From assembly GCA_021161165.1 (NCBI GenBank), contig JAGHBF010000131.1:1-15438 (forward strand): a stretch of DNA of 15,438 nucleotides. The letters are read 5' to 3'. Positions 5,671-13,556 of the stretch are shown here, one piece after another. The notes under the pieces are model-generated. The model was not told the DNA's origin and ran no database searches. It saw nothing but the letters and a program-made list of their open reading frames with translations. The translations under genes were made by a program, and so were the position numbers. How positions within the stretch are numbered: the stretch's first letter is position 1; each line of letters starts with the position of its first letter. The stretch is from Candidatus Aminicenantota bacterium (GTDB lineage Bacteria > Acidobacteriota > Aminicenantia > S016-38).

Positions 5671-7395
5671 ATGGAAATTGAAAAGTATTATCACAAATCA
5701 GATGCCCTGGTTGTAGGAACAGGGCTTGCAGGGTTAAGAGCAGCCCTCGCACTTGCTGACGCTGGAATAGATACAATTACAATCTCAAAGGTCTATCCCA
5801 CAAGGTCTCATTCAGTATCAGCCCAGGGAGGAATAGCAGCTGCAATAGCTCATGCTTCAGATGATTCCACCGAACTTCATATGTGGGATACGGTCAAGGG
5901 AAGCGACTATCTTGGAGACCAGGACGCCATCGAGATGTTCGTAAATGAAGCCATAGAAACCGTCTATGAAATGGAACACATGGGAGTTGTATTTTCAAGA
6001 ATGCCCGATGGAAGAATAGCCCAAAGGCGTTTTGGTGGACACTCCCGTCCAAGGGCAGTTTACGCAGCTGACTACACAGGCCATGTTCTTCTTCACACCC
6101 TCTTTGAACAGTGTATTAAGAAAAGAGTCCGCTTCTTCAATGAGTTCTTTGTTCTTAAGCTTGTCTATAGAGAAGATGGAGTTGTAAGCGGAGTAATCGC
6201 ATGGGACATAAGAAATGGAGGACTCCATATCTTTAATGCGAAAGCAACCCTGTTTGCAACAGGAGGATTTGGAAGAGCATTTAAAATTACATCTAATTCC
6301 TTCGCTAACACAGGAGATGGTCTTGCTCTGGTCCTGAGAGAGGGACTACCGATTGAGGACCTTGAGTTCGTCCAGTTCCACCCAACTGGCCTCTATAGAT
6401 TAGGTATTCTTGTCACAGAAGGAGCAAGAGGAGAAGGAGGTTACCTTCTCAACGGAAAGGGAGAAAGGTTCATGAAGAACTATGCTCCGGAAAAAATGGA
6501 ACTCGCCCCCCGAGATGTTGTCTCAAGAGCTATACAGACAGAAATAAACGAGGGAAGAGGAATAGATGGAAAGGATTATGTATACATAGACCTTCGTCAT
6601 CTGGGAGCAGAAAAGATAAAGGAAAGACTCCCACAGATAAGGGAATTAGCCATGAATTTTGTGGGAGTGGACCCAATAAAAGAACCAATCCCAATACAAC
6701 CAACAGCACACTATCAGATGGGAGGAATTCCTACCACAAAGAAGGGAGAGGTTACAAAGGATTCCCAAAATACAATAGTACCAGGCTTTTATGCAGCAGG
6801 AGAATGTGCATGCGTTTCAATTCACGGGGCAAACAGGCTTGGGACAAACTCTCAGCAAGAAGCAATCACAATGGGAAGAATCGCCGGTGAAGCGATGGCA
6901 GAGTTTGTAAAGAAGGCAGACCTTTTCAGCATTCCTGAACAGGCAATAGAAGAAGCTGAAGCTTATGTTAGAAAGTATCTCGAGGGGAATGGCTCGGTAA
7001 GGCCTGCTGAACTCAGGGAAAAGCTCCATGAAACAATGACAAACAAAGTAGGAATTTTTAGAAATGAGAAGGACCTTTCGGAAGCTGTAAAAGAAGTGCG
7101 AGAGTTAGAAGAACAGATTCCTAAAATCAAGGTTGAGGATAAAGGCTTTATATTCAATCTTGATCTACAGGAGGCACTGGAGACTGAAAATCTTATACTC
7201 TTTTCAGAGATAGTTGCAGCAGGTGCTCTCAACAGAAAAGAAAGCCGAGGAGCCCATTACAGAGTTGATTATCCAAAGAGAGATGACGAAAACTGGTTAA
7301 AGCATACCTTGGCATGGAAAACCCCTGAGGGAGTAAAATTTGATTACAAACCCGTAGTAATAACAAAGTATCAACCTCAGGAAAGGAAATACTAA
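5671..7395 (+). CDS. sdhA: Succinate dehydrogenase flavoprotein subunit SdhA
   Basis: This 574-residue FAD subunit oxidises succinate to fumarate on the cytoplasmic side. The dinucleotide-binding GTGLAGLRAALALADAG lies at 16-32. TRSHSVSAQGGIAAA places the covalent FAD-linking histidine at His47. Substrate-site features include FVQFHPTG, the TEGARGEGG loop, the catalytic arginine in APRDVVSRAI, PTAHYQMGGIPT, and HGANRLGTNS near the C-terminal FAD contacts. The C-terminal ESRGAHYRVDYPKRDD and NWLKHT segments are typical of SdhA. The ribosome site AGGAGGG overlaps the sdhD stop. Nothing suggests degradation. Separating SdhA from FrdA by sequence alone is uncertain, but the sdhCDAB order favours succinate dehydrogenase. 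Confidence 0.96.
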   Translation: MEIEKYYHKSDALVVGTGLAGLRAALALADAGIDTITISKVYPTRSHSVSAQGGIAAAIAHASDDSTELHMWDTVKGSDYLGDQDAIEMFVNEAIETVYEMEHMGVVFSRMPDGRIAQRRFGGHSRPRAVYAADYTGHVLLHTLFEQCIKKRVRFFNEFFVLKLVYREDGVVSGVIAWDIRNGGLHIFNAKATLFATGGFGRAFKITSNSFANTGDGLALVLREGLPIEDLEFVQFHPTGLYRLGILVTEGARGEGGYLLNGKGERFMKNYAPEKMELAPRDVVSRAIQTEINEGRGIDGKDYVYIDLRHLGAEKIKERLPQIRELAMNFVGVDPIKEPIPIQPTAHYQMGGIPTTKKGEVTKDSQNTIVPGFYAAGECACVSIHGANRLGTNSQQEAITMGRIAGEAMAEFVKKADLFSIPEQAIEEAEAYVRKYLEGNGSVRPAELREKLHETMTNKVGIFRNEKDLSEAVKEVRELEEQIPKIKVEDKGFIFNLDLQEALETENLILFSEIVAAGALNRKESRGAHYRVDYPKRDDENWLKHTLAWKTPEGVKFDYKPVVITKYQPQERKY

Positions 7396-7406
7396 GGAGG
7401 GTTACC

Positions 7407-8108
7407 ATGAAAAGAAAGTTTAAGATTTTCAGATACGACCCACAAAAGGATAAAAAACCCTATTATAAAGAATACGAGATAGAAGTGCAGGATGGCTGGA
7501 CAGTGCTTGACGCCATAAATCATATTCACTTTTATGTGGACGGAACCCTTGCTTTCAGACGAGCCTGCCGTTCGGAAATCTGTGGTTCCTGTGCAATGAG
7601 AATAAACGGAAAAAACAGGCTGGCTTGTAAGACACAGATAAAATTCCTTGGTAAGGGAACCATAAAGATTGAACCTCTACCAGGACTTCCGGTTATAAAG
7701 GACATGATTGTTGATATGGATCCGTTCTTCAAAAATCTGGAAAAGGTAAAACCCTACTTTATTAAGTATTCTCCTCTTCCTGATGAAGAACAACTCCAGA
7801 CTCCAGAAGAAAGAGAAGTGATAAATGAAGCCGCAATCTGTATACTTTGCGGAGCCTGTACCACCTCCTGCCCATCATTCTGGGCCAATCCGGATTATCT
7901 TGGCCCGGCTGCTCTCCTTAAAGCCTATAGATTCATATTTGACTCAAGAGACGAAGGCGCAAAAGAACGGCTTGAAATAATAAACGATAGAAACGGGATC
8001 TGGCGCTGCCACGCCATTTTCAACTGTACCGAAGCCTGTCCGAAGGAGATTAATATAACCCACTACATTAAGAAACTGCAGAATCTTGCAGTTAACTCTG
8101 AATTCTAA
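7407..8108 (+). CDS. sdhB: Succinate dehydrogenase iron-sulfur subunit SdhB
   Basis: This 233-residue subunit carries electrons from FAD to the membrane anchors through three clusters. C54, C59, C62 and C74 (in ACRSEICGSC and LACK) bind the N-terminal [2Fe-2S]. CILCGACTTSCPSFW supplies C145, C148 and C151 for the [4Fe-4S] and C155 for the [3Fe-4S]. C201 and C207 complete the [3Fe-4S], and C211 completes the [4Fe-4S]. Every expected cysteine is present, so a full three-cluster relay is predicted. A GGAGGG site lies between the sdhA stop and this ATG. The stop is 2 nt before the start used for the downstream methyltransferase. Confidence 0.97.
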   Translation: MKRKFKIFRYDPQKDKKPYYKEYEIEVQDGWTVLDAINHIHFYVDGTLAFRRACRSEICGSCAMRINGKNRLACKTQIKFLGKGTIKIEPLPGLPVIKDMIVDMDPFFKNLEKVKPYFIKYSPLPDEEQLQTPEEREVINEAAICILCGACTTSCPSFWANPDYLGPAALLKAYRFIFDSRDEGAKERLEIINDRNGIWRCHAIFNCTEACPKEINITHYIKKLQNLAVNSEF

Positions 8109-8110
8109 CG

Positions 8111-8824
8111 GTGGAGGTAAGAGAAGATAGGTTCTTTCGCGGAAAGATAGTAATACTTCAGCCCAGGAGGGGATATAAATTCTCCCTTGATGCGGTTCTT
8201 CTCTCCTCCTGGGCAATTTTACTACCGGGAGAATTTGCTATTGAACTTGGAGGGGGTTTTGGTCCTGCTTCAATAATGGCTAAATTTCTAAACCCTCAAG
8301 CCAAAATAATATCCATTGACATCCTTGAAGAATACGTGAGAATTTTTCAAAGAGCTATAAAACTTAATGGATTTACACAAATTTATCCTTTGCTTGCTGA
8401 TGTGAGAAAACCGCCTTTCAACAGGCAATTTTCAGTAATTTTCTCAAATCCTCCGTATATGTCTCCTTACAAATATAGAGTAAGCCCCAGAAGGGATATC
8501 GCTGTAAGCAAATATGAGGTGGAAGGTAAACTGAAAGATTTTATAACTACATCTTACGAATTGCTTGACCCGAACGGAAAGGCCTTCTTTATAGTAGGAG
8601 CAGAGAGGGATGACTTCTCCACTATTGCCAACAAAACAGGCTTTAAAATTCACGAGACAATGGAAGTTCTGGATGATTCAGAGGTAAAATTCAGGCTATA
8701 TACACTTACAAAGAAAGACTTGGGTTTTAAAAAATACTCATTCCAAATGAAATATGGGGGAAAATATACTGATAATATGGAAAAAGTTCTATCAGGAGAA
8801 AGTATCAGAACTCTAATTTTATAA
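8111..8824 (+). CDS. TrmN6/YfiC-like tRNA1(Val) (adenine-37-N6)-methyltransferase family
   Basis: This 237-residue SAM-dependent methyltransferase shows the family layout. QPRRGYKFSLDAVLLSSW (17-34) resembles the QPKxGYRFSxDAxLLA opening of TrmN6. ELGGGFGPAS (45-54) is the SAM-binding motif I. SNPPYMSP (112-119) is the NPPY catalytic motif of amino-methyltransferases acting on adenine or glutamine amide. By homology it would methylate tRNA adenine 37, but the substrate is inferred. GTG at 8111 is the only reasonable start: it lies 2 nt after the sdhB stop and in front of the conserved segment. Oddly, a GGAGG follows the start rather than preceding it, so expression may depend on reinitiation from sdhB. 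Its 3' end overlaps the HD-GYP gene by 20 nt on the opposite strand. Confidence 0.85.
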   Translation: MEVREDRFFRGKIVILQPRRGYKFSLDAVLLSSWAILLPGEFAIELGGGFGPASIMAKFLNPQAKIISIDILEEYVRIFQRAIKLNGFTQIYPLLADVRKPPFNRQFSVIFSNPPYMSPYKYRVSPRRDIAVSKYEVEGKLKDFITTSYELLDPNGKAFFIVGAERDDFSTIANKTGFKIHETMEVLDDSEVKFRLYTLTKKDLGFKKYSFQMKYGGKYTDNMEKVLSGESIRTLIL

Positions 8825-9890
8825 TTTCTTTAATATCCTCCAGTCTCCTCGGTGTCTGGCTTTTAATTTTTATTATTTTATCAAGGGGTATTCTTAAAAA
8901 AGCTTCCACCACATTGGGATCAAACTGTGTCCCTTTTCCCCTTTTCAACTCTTCTATTGCCTCCCTTATGGAGAGGGCTTTCCTATATCTTCTGTCAAAT
9001 ATCATGGCATCAAAAGCATCTGCTACTGCAAATATCCTTGCGCCCAGAGGGATGCTTTCCCCTTTTCTACCAAAAGGATACCCCTTCCCATCCCAGCGTT
9101 CGTGATGATAAAGCACTATCTCAGCTGCTCCCTTTAAAAACTCCACCGATGAAATTATTTTATGTCCGAAAACCGTGTGAGCTCTCATTGCCTTCATCTC
9201 ATCTACAGTAAGAGGACCTTTCTTCCTTAATATCCTATCAGGAACGCCAACCTTTCCTATATCGTGAAGAAGAGCGCCGATTTTTAAATCATTAAGGAAC
9301 TTGGGGTCTTCTATTCCCATTTCCTTTGCGATAAGTACCGCATACTCTACAACCCTTATAGAATGTCCTTCTGTCTCAATGTCCCTGACGTCAAGAGTTT
9401 CTACAAGAACCTTCAAAGTGTGAAAATAAGACTCTTCAAGGGCCTTCAGAGCATTCTTAAGCTCCTTTGTTCTTTCCTCGACTATTCTCTCAAGCTCTTC
9501 CTGATATTTTTTATTCTCAAGAACGAGTCTTCTTCTCTCAATGGCATTTTTCACATTTATTAAAACATCGCTCAAATTAAAGGGCTTCAGCAGATATGAA
9601 AAAGCACCGTACCTCATAGCCTCAATTGCCATGTTAATGTCTTTTAGCGCAGAAATTATAATAACTTCCATATCCTCATTTCCCTTTTTGTACTTCTCCA
9701 CCAGCTCGAGACCGGACTTTTTGGGCATTTTTATATCAGTTATAAGAAGAGCTATGTTCTGAGACGAAAGTATTTTATCCGCTTCGTCGGGGTCATTAGC
9801 AGAATATACCTTGTACCCTTCTTTTTCAAGATATTCAGAGAGAACCTCTGTAATATCCTTTTCGTCATCAACCACAAGAATTTTTTCCAT
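8805..9890 (-). CDS. Response regulator with REC and HD-GYP domains (probable c-di-GMP phosphodiesterase)
   Basis: This 361-residue protein has an N-terminal receiver domain (about 1-118) with acidic D8-D9, phospho-acceptor Asp52 in TDIKMP, Ser80 and Lys102 in LLKPF. A charged helical, probably coiled-coil linker spans about 118-155. The HD-GYP domain (about 155-350) has H176, HDIGK (209-213), H238, H243, HHE (262-264), and DGKGYP (267-272), followed by RIFAVADAFDAM. All catalytic positions are present, so hydrolysis of cyclic di-GMP is likely. No histidine kinase is adjacent. The start lacks a Shine-Dalgarno sequence, and the nearest promoter would leave a leader of about 8 nt. The gene is divergent from the symporter. 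Confidence 0.95.
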   Translation of the reverse strand: MEKILVVDDEKDITEVLSEYLEKEGYKVYSANDPDEADKILSSQNIALLITDIKMPKKSGLELVEKYKKGNEDMEVIIISALKDINMAIEAMRYGAFSYLLKPFNLSDVLINVKNAIERRRLVLENKKYQEELERIVEERTKELKNALKALEESYFHTLKVLVETLDVRDIETEGHSIRVVEYAVLIAKEMGIEDPKFLNDLKIGALLHDIGKVGVPDRILRKKGPLTVDEMKAMRAHTVFGHKIISSVEFLKGAAEIVLYHHERWDGKGYPFGRKGESIPLGARIFAVADAFDAMIFDRRYRKALSIREAIEELKRGKGTQFDPNVVEAFLRIPLDKIIKIKSQTPRRLEDIKEIIKLEF

Positions 9891-9903
9891 ATTATAGATA
9901 AAT

Positions 9904-9933
9904 ATTTTACTATATTAATTAAAGATTGTTAAA
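9904..9933 (-). promoter_or_regulatory. Candidate promoter of the REC-HD-GYP gene
   Basis: On the minus strand, TTTAAC at 9928-9933 and TAAAAT at 9904-9909 are separated by 18 bp, with a start expected near 9898 and the ATG at 9890. The 81-bp gap also has to serve the symporter on the plus strand. There AGGAGG at 9956-9961 is clear, but no promoter pair stands out from the very AT-rich background. Confidence 0.3.
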
Positions 9934-9971
9934 GTTAAAAATTTAGTCTGATTTCAGGAGGAAAAGTTGCA

Positions 9972-11309
9972 ATGGAAACCCTGATTTCTGTCCGTAATAT
10001 TGTATGGGGAGCGCCTCTTATTATTCTTTTGCTCGGAACAGGAATTTATCTGACCATCGCACTTCGCGGAATACAGTTCACTAAACTTTTTCCAGCCCTA
10101 TATTTAGCGCTTATAAAAAGGAAGGAATCAGCTGAAGGGGACATAACACATTTCCAGGCACTTATGACTGCTCTTGCGGCCACTGTAGGGACAGGAAATA
10201 TAGCTGGCGTTGCAACTGCTATCACGGCAGGAGGCCCAGGAGCCTTATTCTGGATGTGGATAACAGGTCTCTTTGGTATGGCTACCAAATATTCCGAAGC
10301 TCTTCTTGCGGTTAAATACCGGGTTAAGGACAAACTGGGGACAATGAGTGGCGGTCCAATGTATTATCTAACGCTTGGATTAAAATCAAAGTCCCTGGGA
10401 ATTCTGTTTGCCATTTTCGCTTCCCTCGCAGCATTCGGAATAGGAAATATGGTCCAGTCAAATTCAGTGGCAGATGCGGTGCACTCTTTCTTAAAAATAC
10501 CTTTCTGGGCAACTGGACTGGTTCTTACAATTCTGACAGGTCTCGTAATTATAGGTGGAATCAAATCCATAGCAAAAGTTACTGGTGTTCTGGTGCCTTT
10601 TATAATTCTGACTTACTTCCTGGCAGCTGTCGTGGCGCTTTTACTAAAAATTGACAAAATCCCCCATGCTTTTGAACTTATTTTTAAAGGAGCTTTTACA
10701 GGAACTGCAGCTATGGGAGGGTTTCTGGGTGCTGGAGTAAAAAAGGCGGTGCAGATGGGAGTGGTTCGCGGACTTTTTTCCAACGAAAGTGGTCTGGGAT
10801 CCGCCCCTATAGCAGCTGCCGCTGCTCAAACAAAAAATCCGGTAAATCAGGCTCTCGTATCCATGACTCAAACGTTTATAGACACTTTAGTTGTTTGTAC
10901 CATGACTGGCCTGGTAATAATAACTTCCGGAGTATGGACAAGCGGAGAAAACGGAGCACCACTTTCCTCGCTTGGATTCAAAACCATTTTCTCTCAATTT
11001 CTTGGTCAAAGAGCGGGGAATTTCCTCGGCGGGGCAATAATTGCTCTGGGATTAATACTCTTCGCCTATTCAACGATTCTCGGGTGGAGCTATTACGGGG
11101 AAAAATCCTTAGAATTTCTCCTTGGAGAAAAATCGGTTTTACCCTATAGGGTTCTTTTTACTGTATTCGTTTTTATCGGATCAGTGCTATCCTTGAAGGT
11201 GGTGTGGACTGTTGCAGATATAATGAACGGATTAATGGCTTTCCCTAACCTTGTGGGTCTTTTAGGATTAAGCGGAATAATAGTCTCTGAGACAAGGAAA
11301 TACACATGA
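9972..11309 (+). CDS. AGCS-family sodium:alanine/glycine symporter
   Basis: This 445-residue polytopic membrane protein has about ten to eleven hydrophobic segments. The family signature TALAATVGTGNIAGVATAI (66-84) and AITAGGPGALFWMW match the alanine or glycine:cation symporter family, in which this segment helps bind Na+ and substrate. MSGGPMYY, FSNESGLGSAPIAAAAA and the C-terminal region LGWSYYGEK are also typical. It probably imports alanine or glycine with sodium; the substrate is inferred from the family. AGGAGG lies 10 nt before the ATG. The stop codon overlaps the MoxR start as ATGA. Confidence 0.92.
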   Translation: METLISVRNIVWGAPLIILLLGTGIYLTIALRGIQFTKLFPALYLALIKRKESAEGDITHFQALMTALAATVGTGNIAGVATAITAGGPGALFWMWITGLFGMATKYSEALLAVKYRVKDKLGTMSGGPMYYLTLGLKSKSLGILFAIFASLAAFGIGNMVQSNSVADAVHSFLKIPFWATGLVLTILTGLVIIGGIKSIAKVTGVLVPFIILTYFLAAVVALLLKIDKIPHAFELIFKGAFTGTAAMGGFLGAGVKKAVQMGVVRGLFSNESGLGSAPIAAAAAQTKNPVNQALVSMTQTFIDTLVVCTMTGLVIITSGVWTSGENGAPLSSLGFKTIFSQFLGQRAGNFLGGAIIALGLILFAYSTILGWSYYGEKSLEFLLGEKSVLPYRVLFTVFVFIGSVLSLKVVWTVADIMNGLMAFPNLVGLLGLSGIIVSETRKYT

Positions 11310-12226
11310 TAAGGAAAATAGAAAAAATAATTTCAAATGTTGAAAAGGTTTTCAGGGGAGATAGGAAAACCATAGAGCTGGCTTTGCTTTCTCTTCTTGC
11401 TGATGGACACCTCCTGATTGAGGATATCCCGGGTGTGGGAAAAACTCTTCTTGCCAGCGCGCTTGCCCGGTCCATAAACTGTGAATTCAGAAGAGTGCAA
11501 TTCACCTCTGACCTTCTCCCTTCAGATATTCTCGGGACCCTGATTTTCTCAGCAAAAACCGGAGAATTCAAGTTTAGGAAGGGACCTGTTTTTACAAATG
11601 TTCTTCTTGCTGATGAGATAAACAGAGGCTCACCAAAAACTCAGAGTGCCTTACTTGAAGCTATGAACGACAGAAAGGTATCAATTGAAGGAAGGTCTTT
11701 CCCTCTTCCTAAACCTTTTCTCGTTATTGCCACACAGAATCCAGTAGAACTTCATGGAACATTTCCCTTACCTGAATCACAGCTTGATAGATTCATAATA
11801 AGTATGGGAATAGGGTATCCTGGGAGAAAAGAGGAAAAGAGAATGCTCTATGAACAAAAAGAGAAGGACCCCATAGAAGAAATTTCCCCTGTAGTAGAAA
11901 GAGAAGAAATACTTGAACTTCAGCAGCAGGTTAGAAAGGTCAGTTTTTCAGAGGAGATTGCGGAATATATTATAGAAATTATAGAAGCCACAAGGAACAA
12001 TCCAATGCTTAGGATAGGAGCAAGTCCAAGGGCAACCCTTATGCTCACCCGGGCATCTCAGGCCAGGGCTTTCATGGATGGCAGAGATTATATTGTTCCT
12101 GATGATGTAAAGGCAGTTGCAAAACCCGTACTTTCCCACAGATTATTTCTAAAACGTACAGAAAACCGCGAGGAAGCGGAAAAGATTGTTGAAGAAATTT
12201 TACAGAAAGTTTATCCCCCTGGTTAA
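11306..12226 (+). CDS. MoxR-family AAA+ ATPase
   Basis: At 306 residues it has the usual family length. It is a AAA+ chaperone-like ATPase of the MoxR/RavA group. Walker A is at 40-47 (DIPGVGKT, Lys46), Walker B at 99-104 (VLLADE), the MoxR hallmark EINRGSPKTQSALLEAM at 104-120, sensor 1 in ATQNP (142-146), the arginine-finger segment LDRF (160-163) and sensor 2 in GASPRA (238-243). Family members usually sit next to DUF58, VWA or transglutaminase genes and help insert cofactors or assemble complexes. Here none is adjacent: the gene is coupled to the symporter by ATGA overlap and then meets a gene on the other strand. An AAGGA site lies 7 nt before the ATG. Its client is unknown. Confidence 0.94.
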   Translation: MIRKIEKIISNVEKVFRGDRKTIELALLSLLADGHLLIEDIPGVGKTLLASALARSINCEFRRVQFTSDLLPSDILGTLIFSAKTGEFKFRKGPVFTNVLLADEINRGSPKTQSALLEAMNDRKVSIEGRSFPLPKPFLVIATQNPVELHGTFPLPESQLDRFIISMGIGYPGRKEEKRMLYEQKEKDPIEEISPVVEREEILELQQQVRKVSFSEEIAEYIIEIIEATRNNPMLRIGASPRATLMLTRASQARAFMDGRDYIVPDDVKAVAKPVLSHRLFLKRTENREEAEKIVEEILQKVYPPG

Positions 12227-13083
12227 GAACTCCTTTTACCAAATTTTGTAAGATAAGAAACACCAAGGGCAATAGGGAACATCACAATTGAAACGATGTC
12301 CTTTATCAGGAAAAGAGAGTTCAGGAAACAGAAAATAACTGCTCCTAAAAGCACGTAATAGACGGAAGAATCTGTCTGTGTGCTCAGAATGGCTTTTCCA
12401 ACAATATGAAAAATAGATGTATAACCAAAAACCATTGATGCGAGAAGAAGAAAGATAGTTAATAAAAGGAAGGGAATTCCTATCAAAATGACACTCAGCA
12501 CCGCGAATATGACCAGGAGAATAATAAAAGCTATAAACAACAAGACCCCTCTTATCCAGGATTTACCAAGGTTTGCATGGAGATAAGAAGAAGCAAGAAG
12601 AACCCGCTTTTCAAAAAGGAAAAGGGTAAAAAGAGAAAGGACTATCCAGAAAATCAGATTCAAAAGGAACTTAGAAAAATTAAATATTTTTTTGCCTCGT
12701 GTTGTTTTTATAGTTATCCTCGGTTTTATCCTTTTTGAAGGAATTTCTGCTTTTTTTATATTGGTTGATGACGCAATATTCACTATAGAACCCTTAACTT
12801 TGATACCCTTAATATTTCCACTGGAAAATATAAGAACAAGATCTCCGTTAACTTCTGCACCATCCTCCCCGTAAACTTTACTTGCAATGCTAATCATATC
12901 TCCCTTGACCTGTCCATACATTTTTACGGTGCAGGCTATTGACACAAGATCACCCTTCACTTCTCCTTCCACAACCGCAGTATCCCCCACACAAACAAGG
13001 TCTCCTCTTTTTGCTTCATCCTTTCCCACAAAGATTCCTGCGAAAAGGACTCCTGATAATATAAAAACTAATAGCTTCCTCAT
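12223..13083 (-). CDS. Exported bactofilin-like beta-helix protein with C-terminal membrane domain
   Basis: This 286-residue protein begins with a signal sequence (about 1-20). Residues 27-106 contain five repeats of 17-19 residues starting with G-D-[LM]-[VI] (at 27, 44, 61 and 80, with GSIV at 98), for example KGDLVSIACTVKMYGQVKGD. This period resembles one turn of the right-handed beta-helix of bactofilins and related polymer-forming proteins. A Lys/Arg-rich linker (about 114-135) leads to hydrophobic segments near 138-157, 178-224 and 243-278, giving about five to six membrane spans. I infer an envelope protein that displays a beta-helix outside the cytoplasm. It is last in the lolA-like/sigma/anti-sigma operon, starts by ATGA overlap with the anti-sigma gene, and has TGGAGG upstream. 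No enzymatic motif is seen. Confidence 0.82.
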   Translation of the reverse strand: MRKLLVFILSGVLFAGIFVGKDEAKRGDLVCVGDTAVVEGEVKGDLVSIACTVKMYGQVKGDMISIASKVYGEDGAEVNGDLVLIFSSGNIKGIKVKGSIVNIASSTNIKKAEIPSKRIKPRITIKTTRGKKIFNFSKFLLNLIFWIVLSLFTLFLFEKRVLLASSYLHANLGKSWIRGVLLFIAFIILLVIFAVLSVILIGIPFLLLTIFLLLASMVFGYTSIFHIVGKAILSTQTDSSVYYVLLGAVIFCFLNSLFLIKDIVSIVMFPIALGVSYLTKFGKRSS

Positions 13084-13556
13084 ATTTTCCTCCAGATTTT
13101 TTTAAGGCCGATTACCACAAAGGGTATAACGGCAAGAACTATTCCTATAATAAGGGCCTGGCCCGGAATTTTTAACAGAGAAGATAAGCGAAAAATTGTT
13201 TCCAGGGCATGGTACCCTTTTTTAACTGCATTGAATTCAATATAATAAAGATACATTGCCCTTGATGGACCTATAATTACCGGGAGTAAAAGAGTCGCAA
13301 GAAGAACCACAAGAAAAGCATAGAAAAAAGGTATGTATCTTCTCTTTTTGTCTATTTTTTCCATAACCAGAGATGAAATATTTATAGGTGGTTCCTCTTC
13401 TTCAATTTTTACAAAAGAGAAAAATTTTCTGGCCTCCTCAAGTTTTGAAGCGCATTCTTTGCAGACCAGTATGTGATCTTCAAACAATGATTTTTCCATT
13501 GAAGTCATTTCTCCATCAAGATAAGCATAAATTTCTTCCAGACTATAATGCTTCAC
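13080..13556 (-). CDS. Zinc-finger anti-sigma factor with two membrane segments
   Basis: This 158-residue protein starts with GTG at 13556. GGAGG on this strand, 6 nt upstream, supports that start. Residues 28-35 carry the H-x3-C-x2-C zinc motif of ZAS/zf-HC2 anti-sigma domains (H28, C32, C35), just after a helix typical of sigma-binding domains. Membrane segments lie at about 75-96 and 132-150. Both ends would therefore be cytoplasmic, leaving a periplasmic loop of only about 35 residues. It is immediately downstream of, and overlaps by 14 nt, the ECF sigma gene, so it almost certainly holds that sigma factor at the membrane. It overlaps the beta-helix membrane gene by ATGA. Confidence 0.9.
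   Translation of the reverse strand: MKHYSLEEIYAYLDGEMTSMEKSLFEDHILVCKECASKLEEARKFFSFVKIEEEEPPINISSLVMEKIDKKRRYIPFFYAFLVVLLATLLLPVIIGPSRAMYLYYIEFNAVKKGYHALETIFRLSSLLKIPGQALIIGIVLAVIPFVVIGLKKIWRKI

Noticed and set aside
5228..5776. Several 60-70 codon frames around the sdhC-sdhD-sdhA junctions.
   Set aside because: They overlap clear sdh genes in other frames and carry no conserved motif or ribosome site.
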